Assembly: GCA_963802205.1 (NCBI GenBank)
Contig: CAWDHW010000013.1
Span: 1-45,225, forward strand
DNA length: 45,225 bases
Reading direction: 5' to 3'
Source: DYRB01 sp963802205
GTDB lineage: Bacteria; Pseudomonadota; Gammaproteobacteria; Chromatiales; Chromatiaceae
Each line of letters begins with the position of its first letter. Position 1 is the first letter of the stretch. Of this stretch, positions 1 to 9,018 are shown piece after piece. The notes beneath the pieces were generated by a model. The model did no database searches. It had not been told where the DNA came from and worked only from the letters and a program-made list of their open reading frames with translations. The position numbers and the translations under genes are program-made.

Positions 1-131
1 CTGTCATCAGCGCCTTGCCCCGCCCCGGCTCTCAACCTGGACACCTAAGTGCGCCTCTCGCCGGCTGTGCGACGGCCGCGGTGTCGAATGCGGAGCGGTT
101 TCTGATCTAGGGAGGAGGCAGGAAACCTTGC

Positions 132-944
132 TCAGGAACCTCGGGCCTCCTTGCGGGTAACCGTCGTGATCCAGTCTTCGAGATTCCAGCGGCGGCTCTT
201 GTACAGGATCTTGGTCACGATGCTGGCCCCGTCGAAGTTGCGTTCTTCCCGCCACAGATGACAGAAGCCGTGCAGATACCAGCCGCCATGTCGCGGGTCC
301 CGCATGATCCTTGTGATGTCGACTGTGTCGCGGTGCCAGTCGCCCTCCTCGTCCTTGTAGGTGAACTCGACCGTGCATGGCGCACCGGTCCAGACCGTGA
401 CCAGGCGCGCCTCCCCTTCGGCGCGCGCAGGCTGGTCAAGGACGTCGTCAGGTTCCCCTTGGACTGGGACCGCAGAGAGGTCCTCGCTCGCTACGGGCGG
501 AGTCGCCGCCCCCACCTCCGGTTGGTCAGGTTGACTCTGGGCTGACGTACCCACCGGCTGCGTTTCCGGCTCTGCGTCTGACGTGGACGCTCGCCGTGAG
601 ATCCGCAGGGCCGCCGCGATGGCTGCTGCCGCAAGTGCGATGGCCGCTAGGACGGGCACCAAGAACAGGAATCGGTTCTGGCTCCCGGAACCCTCTGACG
701 CTTGGGCGGCATGTGTCGTTTCGTGCGTGCCCGCCGAGTCTGTGGGGGCTGGGGACTGCTCTGTCGTCTCCGGTGACAGGCATTCTCTTGCACCCCTGCG
801 AAACCTATTGCCGTCCCACCCTCGGCACAGATCCTCTTCGAACTGTGCTGGCTCCTCCACGACGCCTCTCGTGCCGGCTACCACGACCGGCGTCTGGGAG
901 ACCCACGACAAGCAAATCGATAAGACGAGCAACCGCACACGCAT
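132..944 (-). CDS. Membrane-anchored protein of unknown function
   Basis: I do not recognise a named family. The 270-residue product starts at the second methionine (MRVRLL), which gives a clean N-terminal hydrophobic signal segment; an ATG 7 codons upstream is also possible. A Ser/Thr/Ala-rich linker follows, then one strong membrane helix (FLFLVPVLAAIALAAAAIAA, roughly residues 92-115), an acidic Pro/Glu/Gln-rich stretch, and a compact C-terminal domain of about 80 residues. That domain has alternating strands (VEFTYKDEEG, R-x-V-D-I, GWYLHGFCH, R-x-F) and resembles small WYL-like ligand-binding folds. This resemblance is an inference from pattern only. The gene has no operon partner in the window. 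The ORF is long and uninterrupted with strong domain structure, so it is very likely real. Confidence 0.7.
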   Translation of the reverse strand: MRVRLLVLSICLSWVSQTPVVVAGTRGVVEEPAQFEEDLCRGWDGNRFRRGARECLSPETTEQSPAPTDSAGTHETTHAAQASEGSGSQNRFLFLVPVLAAIALAAAAIAAALRISRRASTSDAEPETQPVGTSAQSQPDQPEVGAATPPVASEDLSAVPVQGEPDDVLDQPARAEGEARLVTVWTGAPCTVEFTYKDEEGDWHRDTVDITRIMRDPRHGGWYLHGFCHLWREERNFDGASIVTKILYKSRRWNLEDWITTVTRKEARGS

Positions 945-1234
945 GTTTGCCCCTCCTGGTTTCATGGCTGAAGGTCTGAGGGTGCCACGGCGTGCGGCTG
1001 TTTCACACCTGCAAGGCGCCGATCTCCCTGGGCTGGCAGCGGTCAGCCTCTTCCAGCATCCCCACTTTAGCCTGTCTCAATCGTGCTGCCATCGGTGATC
1101 TCCATGACCGCCCTACAGTAATCCTGTCCGTCACCCTTCTTCAGGACCGCGGGGTTTTAATCTTCGCCCCTGGCCCAAGATGGGCGCCACCTCCACCGCC
1201 ATGCAGGCGCCCTACCTAGCCGAGACCCAATCTC

Positions 1235-1678
1235 ATGACCCAAGACATCAGCAATCTGGACATGGAGATCGGCAGCGGCATCGCTGCCTTCGAGACCCGC
1301 CAATTCGCACGCGCCGCCGGGCTCTTGTCGCCGCTGGCGGATGCGGGTGAGCCCCAAGCCCAGTACCGCATGGCCATCATGGCCCAGAACGGACTGGGTA
1401 TGACCGAGAACACTGACCTCGCCTTCCGCTACATGAAGGCCGCCGCAGAGGCTGGGATGGACCTGGCCCAGCACGGGCTCGGCTTCATGTACATGGAGGG
1501 GGAGTGCGCCCCCAAGAACGCCGAGCAGGCCGTCTACTGGTTTCGCAAGGCGGCGGATCAGGGCCTGGCGGGTTCCCAGACTACCCTTGCGATGATGTAT
1601 GAGGAGGGACGCGGCGTCCCCCAGGACTTGGAGGAGGCGCGCAAGTGGTACCGGCTGGCCGGGTTTGAGGACCGCTGA
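1235..1678 (+). CDS. Sel1-like repeat protein
   Basis: This is a 147-residue tetratricopeptide-type protein with about three Sel1-like repeats. The repeat signature A-x-x-x-G-x-x-x-A-Q-x-x-L-G-x-x-Y appears as AEAGMDLAQHGLGFMYMEG, then ADQGLAGSQTTLAMMYEEG, followed by the typical closing KWYRLAG. Sel1 proteins are usually adaptor scaffolds for protein-protein contacts. There is no signal peptide, so the product is probably cytoplasmic, unlike many Sel1 proteins that are exported. It stands alone: the flanking genes are unrelated, so its partner cannot be inferred. Confidence 0.85.
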   Translation: MTQDISNLDMEIGSGIAAFETRQFARAAGLLSPLADAGEPQAQYRMAIMAQNGLGMTENTDLAFRYMKAAAEAGMDLAQHGLGFMYMEGECAPKNAEQAVYWFRKAADQGLAGSQTTLAMMYEEGRGVPQDLEEARKWYRLAGFEDR

Positions 1679-2034
1679 GACCACACGGCCGAACGCGGGT
1701 CGGGGGCGTCATCGGTGTTGCGCAAGACCCTGCCGCTCAATGGGCCTTAAACTCCAGAGGTCCCGAAGCGGCGAAAGCCCCTGCAAAAGGAGATCTTCCA
1801 AGCTCCCCAAGCCCGAGGCAGCGCCGTGGAGCGACTGATGGCCGCCAGCCGGCTCGGTCGGGGCGACCAGGCGCGTGTCCTGTGGGCTTAGGCCCTGGAG
1901 CTATCCACCAGCCTCTCCCCCGCGAAACCCGACACCCCTGGGTGTTGAATCCTCGGGCTTGAGACCGCATCCTAATTCCGCAGTAAAATGCTGCGAAATT
2001 CCCCCGCCAGCCGCCGTCCAGGGAGCCAGCCGCC
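1679..2034 (+). promoter_or_regulatory. Intergenic region upstream of sufB with a weak sigma70-like promoter
   Basis: No gene is visible in these 356 bases. The best promoter candidate is TTGAGA at 1959-1964 and TAAAAT at 1984-1989, but the 19-base spacer is long. I found no convincing IscR or Fur operator, and no Rrf2-family regulator gene sits upstream of sufB in the window. Confidence 0.3.
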
Positions 2035-3474
2035 ATGAGCGCCGCCACGCAAGTCGAGGACCTCGTCCGCTCGGAGTACGAGCACGGGTTCGTCACTGAC
2101 ATCGAGTCCGATACCCTGCCCCCCGGCCTGGACGAAGGTGTCGTCCGTGCCATCTCCGCCAGGAAGGGCGAGCCCGAGTTCATGCTGGAGGCCCGCCTCA
2201 AGGCGTACCGCCACTGGCTGACTATGACCGAGCCCAACTGGGCCTCTGTGGAACACCCGCCCATCGACTACCAGGCGATCTCCTACTTTTCTGCCCCCAA
2301 GAAGAAGCTGTTGCAGAGTCTCGACGAGGTCGATCCGGCCCTGTTGGAGACCTACGCCAAGCTCGGCATACCCATCGAGGAGCAGAAGGCCCTGGCGGGG
2401 GTCGCCGTGGACGCGGTTTTCGACAGCGTCTCGGTGGCGACGACCTTCCGCGTCAAGCTCGCCGAGGTAGGGGTGATCTTCTGCGCCATCTCCGAGGCGG
2501 TGCACCAGTACCCGGATCTCATCAAGCAATATCTCGCGAGCGTGGTCCCCCACACGGACAACTACTTTGCGGCGCTCAATGCCGCGGTCTTCAGCGACGG
2601 GACCTTCGTCTATGTCCCGAAGGGGGTGCGCTGCCCCATGGAGCTGAGTACCTACTTCCGCATCAACGCCGCCAACACCGGGCAGTTCGAGCGCACCCTG
2701 ATCGTCGCCGAGGCCGGGAGCTATGTGAGCTATCTGGAGGGTTGCACGGCCCCCATGCGCGACGAGCATCAGCTGCACGCCGCCGTGGTGGAGCTGATCG
2801 CCATGGACGACGCGGAGATCAAGTATTCCACGGTACAGAACTGGTATCCCGGGGACGCCCAGGGTAAAGGCGGAATCTACAACTTCGTCACCAAGCGCGG
2901 AGACTGCCGCGGGGCCCGCTCAAAGATTTCCTGGACCCAGGTGGAGACCGGCTCGGCGATCACCTGGAAGTACCCGAGCTGCATCCTGCGCGGGGACGGG
3001 TCGGTCGGCGAGTTCTATTCCGTCGCCGTGACCAAGGGGAGGCAGCAGGCGGACACCGGGACCAAGATGATCCACCTGGGGCGCAATACCAGTTCCACCA
3101 TCGTCTCCAAGGGGATCTCGGCGGGGCAGGGGCGTCAGACCTACCGCGGTCTGGTGCGCATTGCCCAGCGGGCCGAAGACGCACGCAATCACACCCAGTG
3201 CGACAGCCTGCTGATCGGTGACCGCTGCACGGCCAACACCTTCCCCTACATCGAGGTCAAGAACCCCACGGCCCAGATGGAGCATGAGGCAACTACCTCG
3301 AAGATCGGCGACGACCAGCTCTTCTATTGCCGTTCCCGCGGGTTGGCCGAGGAGGATGCGGTATCCATGATCGTCAACGGCTTCTGCAAGGAGGTCTTCC
3401 GGCAACTCCCCATGGAGTTCGCGGTGGAGGCGCAGAAGCTCCTGAGCATCAGCCTGGAAGGGGCTGTGGGTTAG
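2035..3474 (+). CDS. sufB: Fe-S cluster scaffold subunit SufB
   Basis: SufB is the scaffold component of the SUF iron-sulfur assembly complex (SufB-C2-D), on which clusters are built in the cytoplasm. The 479-residue length matches the family. The C-terminal beta-helix core is well conserved, including VSKGISAGQG, NHTQCDSLLIG with the conserved cysteine used in sulfur relay, NTFPYIEVKN and the EHEATTSKI segment. The N-terminal region (GFVTDIESDTLPPGLDE) is also typical. It is the first gene of a sufBCD-sufT cluster; sufC starts 56 bases downstream. A cysteine desulfurase gene is not adjacent. Confidence 0.97.
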   Translation: MSAATQVEDLVRSEYEHGFVTDIESDTLPPGLDEGVVRAISARKGEPEFMLEARLKAYRHWLTMTEPNWASVEHPPIDYQAISYFSAPKKKLLQSLDEVDPALLETYAKLGIPIEEQKALAGVAVDAVFDSVSVATTFRVKLAEVGVIFCAISEAVHQYPDLIKQYLASVVPHTDNYFAALNAAVFSDGTFVYVPKGVRCPMELSTYFRINAANTGQFERTLIVAEAGSYVSYLEGCTAPMRDEHQLHAAVVELIAMDDAEIKYSTVQNWYPGDAQGKGGIYNFVTKRGDCRGARSKISWTQVETGSAITWKYPSCILRGDGSVGEFYSVAVTKGRQQADTGTKMIHLGRNTSSTIVSKGISAGQGRQTYRGLVRIAQRAEDARNHTQCDSLLIGDRCTANTFPYIEVKNPTAQMEHEATTSKIGDDQLFYCRSRGLAEEDAVSMIVNGFCKEVFRQLPMEFAVEAQKLLSISLEGAVG

Positions 3475-3530
3475 ATAGGACTTATGGGTCCCATTAGGCT
3501 CGATCATTAGGCAGTATGAGGAAAAGCAAG

Positions 3531-4283
3531 ATGTTGTCAGTTAAGGGCCTGAAGGCCAACGTGGGTGCCCGTGAGATCCTCAGGGGCCTCGATCTCGAGG
3601 TCGGCCCCGGCGAGGTCCACGCCATCATGGGCCCCAACGGGTCCGGCAAGAGCACCTTTGCCCATGTCCTGTCGGGGCGCGATGGCTATGAGGTCACCGC
3701 TGGCAGCGCCCTGTTCGAGGGTCAGGACCTGCTGGCCCTGACGCCCGAGGCCCGCGCTCACCTGGGGGTGTTCCTCGCCTTCCAGTATCCGGTGGAACTG
3801 CCGGGGGTGAACAACACCTACTTCCTCAAGGCGGCCCTCAACGCCATCCGCGGTGCGCGCGGGGAGCCGGAACTCGATGCCGTGGCCTTCATGCGCCTGA
3901 TGAAGGAGAAGCTCAAGGTCTTGCACCTGGACGACAGCCTACTCAAGCGTCCGGTCAACTTCGGCTTTTCCGGCGGCGAGAAAAAGCGCAACGAAATCTT
4001 CCAGATGGCCCTGCTGGAACCAAAGCTCGCCATTCTGGACGAGACCGACTCCGGGCTCGACATCGACGCCCTGCGCATCGTGGCCGACGGGGTCAATACC
4101 CTGCGCAGCCCGGATCGCTCCATGATTGTCGTTACTCACTACCAGCGTCTGCTGGACTACATTGAACCGGACTTTGTCCACGTCTTGGCCAAGGGCCGGA
4201 TCATCCGTTCCGGGGGCAAGGCGTTGGCCCTGGAATTGGAAGAAAAGGGCTACGGCTGGATCGCGGGTGAGGAGGCGGCATGA
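3531..4283 (+). CDS. sufC: Fe-S cluster assembly ATPase SufC
   Basis: SufC is the soluble ABC-type ATPase of the SUF complex. Walker A is GPNGSGKS (about residues 34-41), the signature is FSGGEKKR, and Walker B is LAILDETDSGLD with the SufC-specific D-x-x-D-S-G-L-D pattern. I place the start at the second ATG (MLSVKGLKAN). It has a good ribosome site (AGGAAAAG) about 5 bases upstream, whereas the ATG at 3516 has none. The result is 250 residues, normal for SufC. The stop overlaps the sufD start by 4 bases (ATGA), implying translational coupling. Confidence 0.96.
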   Translation: MLSVKGLKANVGAREILRGLDLEVGPGEVHAIMGPNGSGKSTFAHVLSGRDGYEVTAGSALFEGQDLLALTPEARAHLGVFLAFQYPVELPGVNNTYFLKAALNAIRGARGEPELDAVAFMRLMKEKLKVLHLDDSLLKRPVNFGFSGGEKKRNEIFQMALLEPKLAILDETDSGLDIDALRIVADGVNTLRSPDRSMIVVTHYQRLLDYIEPDFVHVLAKGRIIRSGGKALALELEEKGYGWIAGEEAA

Positions 4284-5623
4284 ACGCGCCGACGCTGCCG
4301 GCCGCCATCGTCCCAGGCCCCTTCGACACTTGGCTGGCGGGCCTCGCCCAGGACCTGCCTGGCGCCGGGCTTGGTTGGCTGAGTGCCCAGCGCGGGGCGG
4401 CCCTGGCCAGGGCCCGTGCCGTCGGGGTGCCGACATCCAAGCAGGAAGGGTGGCGCTACACAGGGCTCAGGTCGCTGCTGGAGCAGGGCTTCACCCAAGG
4501 CGTGGAGGACATCACGGGCCTCGCCCCGGAAGATGTAGAGGATCTCTTGATCCCCGGCCTCTGCGCCCACCGTGTAGTCCTGGCCAACGGGCGCCTGGTG
4601 CCGTCCCTATCCTGGGTGGACGGGTTCCCGGGTGGCGTCCGCGCCGGCGGGCTGCGTGCCCTGATCGAGTCCGAACCCGACCTGTTGCGCGGGCGCCTTG
4701 GGCGGGTGGCCGGGGACGGGGCCCACGTCTTCGCGGCCCTGAACACCGCTGGTATGGACGATGGCTTCGTTCTCCTTCTTGAGGCCGGGACCCGGGTAGA
4801 ACGGCCCATCGAGATCATCCACCTGTCGCTTGGCATGGATGAGCCACGCCTGGCGCAGCCCCGGCACATTGTGGATCTGGGCGAGGGCGCCAGTGCCACT
4901 CTGATCGAGCGCTACGTCAGCCTGGGCGAGTCGCTCTACTGCACCAACTCGGTCCTGGAGCTGTCCCTGGCGGCAGGGGCCGAGCTGACGCACTACCGAG
5001 TTCAGCAGGAGAGCCCAAACGCCTTCCACATCGCTGGGGTCTACCTGAGCCAGGGGGCAAGGAGCCGGTATCGCGGGGTCAATGTCGGGCTGGGGGCGGC
5101 CTGGTCGCGCACCGATCTGGTGGCCAGGTTCGCCGGCGAGGGTGCTGAGAGCAGCCTGGACGGCCTCTATCTGGCGGGCGACGGCCAGGTGATGGACTTT
5201 CACCTGGATGTGCGCCACGAGGTCCCCGCATGCACCAGCCGCGAGACCTTCAAAGGCATCCTCTACGGCAAGGGCCGGGCGGTCTTTGACGGGCGCGTCT
5301 ACGTCGCCCGCGACGCCCAGAAGACCGATGCCCAACTCTCCAACCGCAACTTGGTACTGTCGCGCAACGCCGAGGTGGATACCAAGCCCCAGCTCGAAAT
5401 CCTCGCCGACGATGTCAAGTGCAGCCATGGGACCACCGTCGGGCAGCTCGACCCGGAGGCGTTGTTTTATCTGCGCTCCCGCGGCATCCCGGTGAACCAG
5501 GCGCGGCGCATGCTGTGCGTCGGGTTCGCCGGGGAGGTGCTCGACGCCCTGGAGCTGGAGCCCCTGCGGGACTATGTCGCGGACCAGGTCGGACTCCGTC
5601 TGGAACAGGCGGCTCTGGATTGA
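4280..5623 (+). CDS. sufD: Fe-S cluster assembly protein SufD
   Basis: SufD is the SufB paralogue that pairs with SufB and SufC in the scaffold complex. The 447-residue product carries the family's C-terminal hallmarks: KGILYGKGRAVFDG, DAQKTDAQLSNRNLVLS, VKCSHGTTVGQLD with the conserved C-S-H-G, and LFYLRSRGIP. The N-terminal R-x-E-x-W-R-Y-T-like motif is present as KQEGWRYTGL. Its start overlaps sufC. It is followed after 40 bases by a SufT-like gene, where many bacteria carry sufS next. Confidence 0.95.
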   Translation: MNAPTLPAAIVPGPFDTWLAGLAQDLPGAGLGWLSAQRGAALARARAVGVPTSKQEGWRYTGLRSLLEQGFTQGVEDITGLAPEDVEDLLIPGLCAHRVVLANGRLVPSLSWVDGFPGGVRAGGLRALIESEPDLLRGRLGRVAGDGAHVFAALNTAGMDDGFVLLLEAGTRVERPIEIIHLSLGMDEPRLAQPRHIVDLGEGASATLIERYVSLGESLYCTNSVLELSLAAGAELTHYRVQQESPNAFHIAGVYLSQGARSRYRGVNVGLGAAWSRTDLVARFAGEGAESSLDGLYLAGDGQVMDFHLDVRHEVPACTSRETFKGILYGKGRAVFDGRVYVARDAQKTDAQLSNRNLVLSRNAEVDTKPQLEILADDVKCSHGTTVGQLDPEALFYLRSRGIPVNQARRMLCVGFAGEVLDALELEPLRDYVADQVGLRLEQAALD

Positions 5624-5663
5624 GCAGGGTCTTGGTGTCTCACTGGCAGTACGAGGTCATTCC

Positions 5664-6089
5664 ATGAACAGACTGGCACGACTCACCGGGTTCTTCCGGG
5701 AACATGAAGGGGATGATGGCTCGGCCCCGTCCGTCGCGGGACTCCCGCATGAGGGGTCAGAGATCCAGGTCGAACGCATGGACCCCGAGGAGTTGCGCGA
5801 GCCCATCATCGAGGCCCTGCGCAAGGTCCATGACCCGGAGATCCCGGTCAACATCTATGACCTGGGGCTGATCTACCGGATCGATATCGCCCCCAACGGC
5901 GCGATTCACATCGACATGACCCTCACCGCTCCCGCCTGCCCGGTGGCCGGGATGATGCCGGTGATGGTAAAGGACGCGGTGGGCCAGGTGGAAGGGGTCG
6001 GAGCGGTTGCGGTGGATCTGGTGTGGGACCCGCCCTGGACCCAGGACTGCATGTCGGAGGAGGCTATGCTCCAACTCGGGATGATGTGA
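5664..6089 (+). CDS. sufT: SufT-like Fe-S assembly/maturation factor (MIP18/DUF59)
   Basis: SufT/MIP18-family proteins help deliver or maintain Fe-S clusters. The DUF59 domain (about residues 42-125) shows LRKVHDPEIPVNIYDLGLIY, LTAPACPVAG with the conserved cysteine, and a C-terminal VWDPPWTQDCMS motif. The family core is near 100 residues; this protein has about 40 extra N-terminal residues that are acidic and low in complexity. I chose the ATG at 5664 because the more upstream start overlaps sufD and translates into atypical sequence. It is the fourth gene of the suf cluster. Confidence 0.88.
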   Translation: MNRLARLTGFFREHEGDDGSAPSVAGLPHEGSEIQVERMDPEELREPIIEALRKVHDPEIPVNIYDLGLIYRIDIAPNGAIHIDMTLTAPACPVAGMMPVMVKDAVGQVEGVGAVAVDLVWDPPWTQDCMSEEAMLQLGMM

Positions 6090-6117
6090 CCGACAGCCCC
6101 AGCCCCGTGGAGAGTGC

Positions 6118-6414
6118 ATGACGAGCCCCATCGATACCCCGGACCAGGCCTTTGCCGCCCTGGCCGACCCAGGCGACCCCAATTGGGGGGCGGCCTTCGC
6201 CCTGTTGGCCAGCCAACCGGAGACAGCCCAGCTCATGCTGGAGGCCTTCGCCGAGACCCTGGAACAACTGGGCGTCGTCCCATCGGGAATAGATCCCGCC
6301 AGCGGCCAGCCCGCTTACAGCCTTGACGACGTCACCCGCGCTCTGGGCGTGCCGATGGCAGAACTGGATCCGGGGGCGGGTACCCGCCCGTCAGGAGAAC
6401 CCGGGGGCGGTTGA
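6118..6414 (+). CDS. Small conserved-looking protein of unknown function
   Basis: This 98-residue acidic protein follows sufT by 28 bases in the same direction and probably belongs to the suf transcript. It looks all-helical (FAALADPGDPNWGAAFALLASQPETAQLMLEAFAETLEQLG), with a short C-terminal helix-turn region (YSLDDVTRALGVPMAEL) and a Gly/Pro tail. There are no cysteines, so it is not itself an obvious cluster carrier. Its position suggests a role linked to Fe-S assembly, but that is inference from neighbourhood only. Confidence 0.7.
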   Translation: MTSPIDTPDQAFAALADPGDPNWGAAFALLASQPETAQLMLEAFAETLEQLGVVPSGIDPASGQPAYSLDDVTRALGVPMAELDPGAGTRPSGEPGGG

Positions 6415-6516
6415 CCTTTCCCTTGCTATGGTGAAGCATGGCCTGTGACCTAGGTTGCCGCGACGCGACAGGCAGCCTCCAACTCGCCACCGGTCCGCCG
6501 CCACGACGCCACACGC

Positions 6517-7173
6517 ATGAGCCTTGACCCCAGCCAGTCTCAGCCAGAGCGGTTCTCGTTGGCCTGCCGTCGCTGCCCGCGGCTGGCGGGCTTTCTGGAC
6601 CAGGTCCGCGCCGAGTTTCCAGGCTATCACTGTGCCCCGGTCCCGCCCTTCGGCGACCCGGCGGCGCGCCTGCTGGTGGTCGGGCTGGCCCCGGGGATGC
6701 ACGGGGCCAACGCCAGCGGGCGACCCTTCACCGGCGATCACGCCGGGATCATCCTCTACGCGACCCTGCATCGCTTCGGGTTCGCCAGCGGGCCCGAGTC
6801 CCGCGCGCGCAACGACGGTCTGGTCCTGCACGACTGCCGTATCACCAATGCGGTGAAGTGCCTGCCCCCGGCGAACAAGCCGACCGGCGAAGAAGTACGT
6901 ACCTGCAACCCCTACCTGGCCAGCGAACTGGCCGGGCTGGCGGTGGGGTCCGTGGTCCTGGCCCTGGGGACCGTCGCCCATACTGCCGTGCTGCGCGCCC
7001 TGGGATTGCGGCCCGCCGACCTGGCCTTCGGCCACGGCGCCGAGCACGCCCTGCCCGAGGGTCTGCATTTGTTCGACAGCTACCACTGTAGTCGCTACAA
7101 CACCCAGACCCGGCGTCTGACCGAGCCGATGTTCCACGCCGTCTTTGCCCGTGTCCGGGCCCTGCTTGGATAG
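6517..7173 (+). CDS. Uracil-DNA glycosylase, family 5 (UdgB-like)
   Basis: The enzyme removes uracil and other deaminated bases from DNA to start base-excision repair. The 218-residue protein has the family's motif A as VGLAPGMHGANASGRPFTGD (about residues 55-74). It also has a closing D-S-Y-H-C-S-x-Y-N-T-Q motif with the catalytic-loop histidine. Cysteines at 17 and 20 plus the pair around VKCLPP and VRTCNP fit the 4Fe-4S site of thermophilic-type glycosylases. APGMHGAN rather than APG(E/Q)DE is characteristic of UdgB. It sits just ahead of uvrC, so two repair genes lie together. Confidence 0.9.
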   Translation: MSLDPSQSQPERFSLACRRCPRLAGFLDQVRAEFPGYHCAPVPPFGDPAARLLVVGLAPGMHGANASGRPFTGDHAGIILYATLHRFGFASGPESRARNDGLVLHDCRITNAVKCLPPANKPTGEEVRTCNPYLASELAGLAVGSVVLALGTVAHTAVLRALGLRPADLAFGHGAEHALPEGLHLFDSYHCSRYNTQTRRLTEPMFHAVFARVRALLG

Positions 7174-7188
7174 ACCGCGGTCCTGGCC

Positions 7189-9015
7189 ATGGCTGAGAGC
7201 GACCTGCGGGCGTCGGTGCGCCGCATCCCGACGGGCCCCGGGGTCTATCGGATGCAGGACGCCCAGGGCACTGTCCTCTATGTGGGCAAGGCCAGGGACC
7301 TTCGGCGCCGGGTCGGGAGCTACTTCTCCCGGGCGCTGAACGTTCGTCTCCAGTCCATGGTGGCCCAGGTGGCCGACATCGAGGTCACGGTTACCCGCAC
7401 CGAGGGCGAGGCCTTGCTGCTGGAGAGCAACCTTATCAAGACCTTGCAGCCGCGTTACAACGTATTGCTGCGCGACGACAAGAGCTATCCCTACATCTAT
7501 CTGTCCACCCAGGACCCCTTCCCGCGGCTCGCCTTTTACCGCGGTTCGCGCAAGGGGCAGGGGCGCTTCTTTGGGCCCTACCCGAGTGCCTCGGCCGTGC
7601 GTGAGACCCTGCAACTCTTGCAGAAGCTGTTTCCGGTGCGCCAGTGTGAGGACAGCTTTTTCCGCAATCGCTCGCGTCCCTGTCTTCAGTACCAGATCAA
7701 ACGCTGTAGCGGGCCCTGCGTCTGCCTGGTGAGCGGGGAGGACTATGCCGCGGACGTGGCGCATACCATCAAGTTTCTCGACGGCCGGGCGGGCGAGGTC
7801 GTGGATGACCTGGCTGGGGCCATGGAGGCGGCGGCCGCCGACCTGGCCTTCGAGCGCGCCGCGGTCCTGCGCGACCAGATCGCGATGCTCAGGCGCATTC
7901 AGGAGCGCCAGTATGTGAGCGGCGACGGGGGGGACTTGGACATCGTCGCTGCGGCCCAGGAGGGGGGGCAAAACTGCGTGCAGGTCTTCTTCATCCGCAA
8001 CGGGCGCAACCTGGGCAACAAGGCATTCTTCCCTCTGGCCCCCGAGGGGACCGAACCCCCAGTCCTGCTGGCGGGTTTCCTGGCCCAGTTCTATGTGGAC
8101 AAGCCGATTCCCCCGGAGGTCATCGTCGACGCTGATGTCGAGGACCAGGCCCTGTTGGAAGCGGCCTTGAGCGAGCGCGCCGGTCGTCGCGTGAGCCTGC
8201 GCAGCAAGGTCCGCGCCGAGCGCGCCCGCTGGCTGGAGATGGCCCGCGGCAATGCCGTCATCGCCCTGCGTGCCCGCCTCGGCAGCCAGGCCGGATACGC
8301 CGCCCGGCTCGATGCCCTGCGGGACGCATTGGGGCTGGACGAGGCACCGAGCCGCATGGAGTGCTTCGACATCAGCCACACCGGGGGGGAGCGCACCGTC
8401 GCGTCCTGCGTGGTCTTCAATGCCGAGGGCCCGGCCAAGTCCGACTATCGTCGTTTCAACATCGACGGCATTACCCCGGGGGATGACTACGCCGCCCTGC
8501 ACCAGGCCCTGACCCGGCGTTACACAAGGGTCAAGGACGGCGAGGTCCCCTATCCGGACTTGTTGTTCATCGACGGCGGGCGTGGCCAGATCGCCTCCGT
8601 GGCGGAGGCCCTCCAGGAGCTGGGGGTGCTGAAGGGCGTGCGACTGGTGGGGGTTTCCAAGGGGCCTGATCGTCGCCCAGGGGCCGAGCAGCTTTGGTTG
8701 TTGGGGCAGGAGACGGCCGTTATACTCCCGGCCGACTCCCCGGGGCTGCACCTCATCCAGCAGATTCGCGATGAGGCCCACCGTTTCGCCATCACCGGCC
8801 ACCGCCAGCGTCGCGCCAAGGCGCGCACTACCTCGGTCCTGGAAGGCCTGGCCGGGGTCGGGCCCAAGCGACGCCAGAATCTGCTGCGGCAGTTCGGCGG
8901 TCTCCAGGGGTTGGCCCGGGCCGGTGTCGAGGACATCGCGCGGGTCGAGGGCATCAGCCGCCATCTGGCCGATCAAATCTATGCGGCCTTCCACCATGAG
9001 GGGGCAGGGGACTAA
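7189..9015 (+). CDS. uvrC: Excinuclease ABC subunit C
   Basis: UvrC makes both incisions flanking a UvrAB-marked DNA lesion in nucleotide excision repair. The 608-residue length is standard. Domains in order are: N-terminal GIY-YIG nuclease (GVYRMQDAQG...LYVGKA, about residues 17-95), a cysteine cluster (QCEDSFFRNRSRPCLQYQIKRCSGPC), a UVR helix (FERAAVLRDQIAML, about 222-235), the RNase H-like second nuclease (MECFDISHTGG, LLFIDGGRGQ), and C-terminal tandem helix-hairpin-helix motifs (LAGVGPKRRQNLLRQFGG). Only 3 bases separate it from pgsA. Confidence 0.98.
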   Translation: MAESDLRASVRRIPTGPGVYRMQDAQGTVLYVGKARDLRRRVGSYFSRALNVRLQSMVAQVADIEVTVTRTEGEALLLESNLIKTLQPRYNVLLRDDKSYPYIYLSTQDPFPRLAFYRGSRKGQGRFFGPYPSASAVRETLQLLQKLFPVRQCEDSFFRNRSRPCLQYQIKRCSGPCVCLVSGEDYAADVAHTIKFLDGRAGEVVDDLAGAMEAAAADLAFERAAVLRDQIAMLRRIQERQYVSGDGGDLDIVAAAQEGGQNCVQVFFIRNGRNLGNKAFFPLAPEGTEPPVLLAGFLAQFYVDKPIPPEVIVDADVEDQALLEAALSERAGRRVSLRSKVRAERARWLEMARGNAVIALRARLGSQAGYAARLDALRDALGLDEAPSRMECFDISHTGGERTVASCVVFNAEGPAKSDYRRFNIDGITPGDDYAALHQALTRRYTRVKDGEVPYPDLLFIDGGRGQIASVAEALQELGVLKGVRLVGVSKGPDRRPGAEQLWLLGQETAVILPADSPGLHLIQQIRDEAHRFAITGHRQRRAKARTTSVLEGLAGVGPKRRQNLLRQFGGLQGLARAGVEDIARVEGISRHLADQIYAAFHHEGAGD

Positions 9016-9018
9016 AGG

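Noticed and set aside
1..48. Possible end of a gene entering from the left edge, with a stop at 46-48
   Set aside because: Only 15 Pro/Ala-rich codons are visible, which is too few to support a coding call.
3516..3530. sufC start at 3516
   Set aside because: No ribosome site precedes it. The bases after it (AGGAAAAG) serve as the Shine-Dalgarno of the ATG at 3531.
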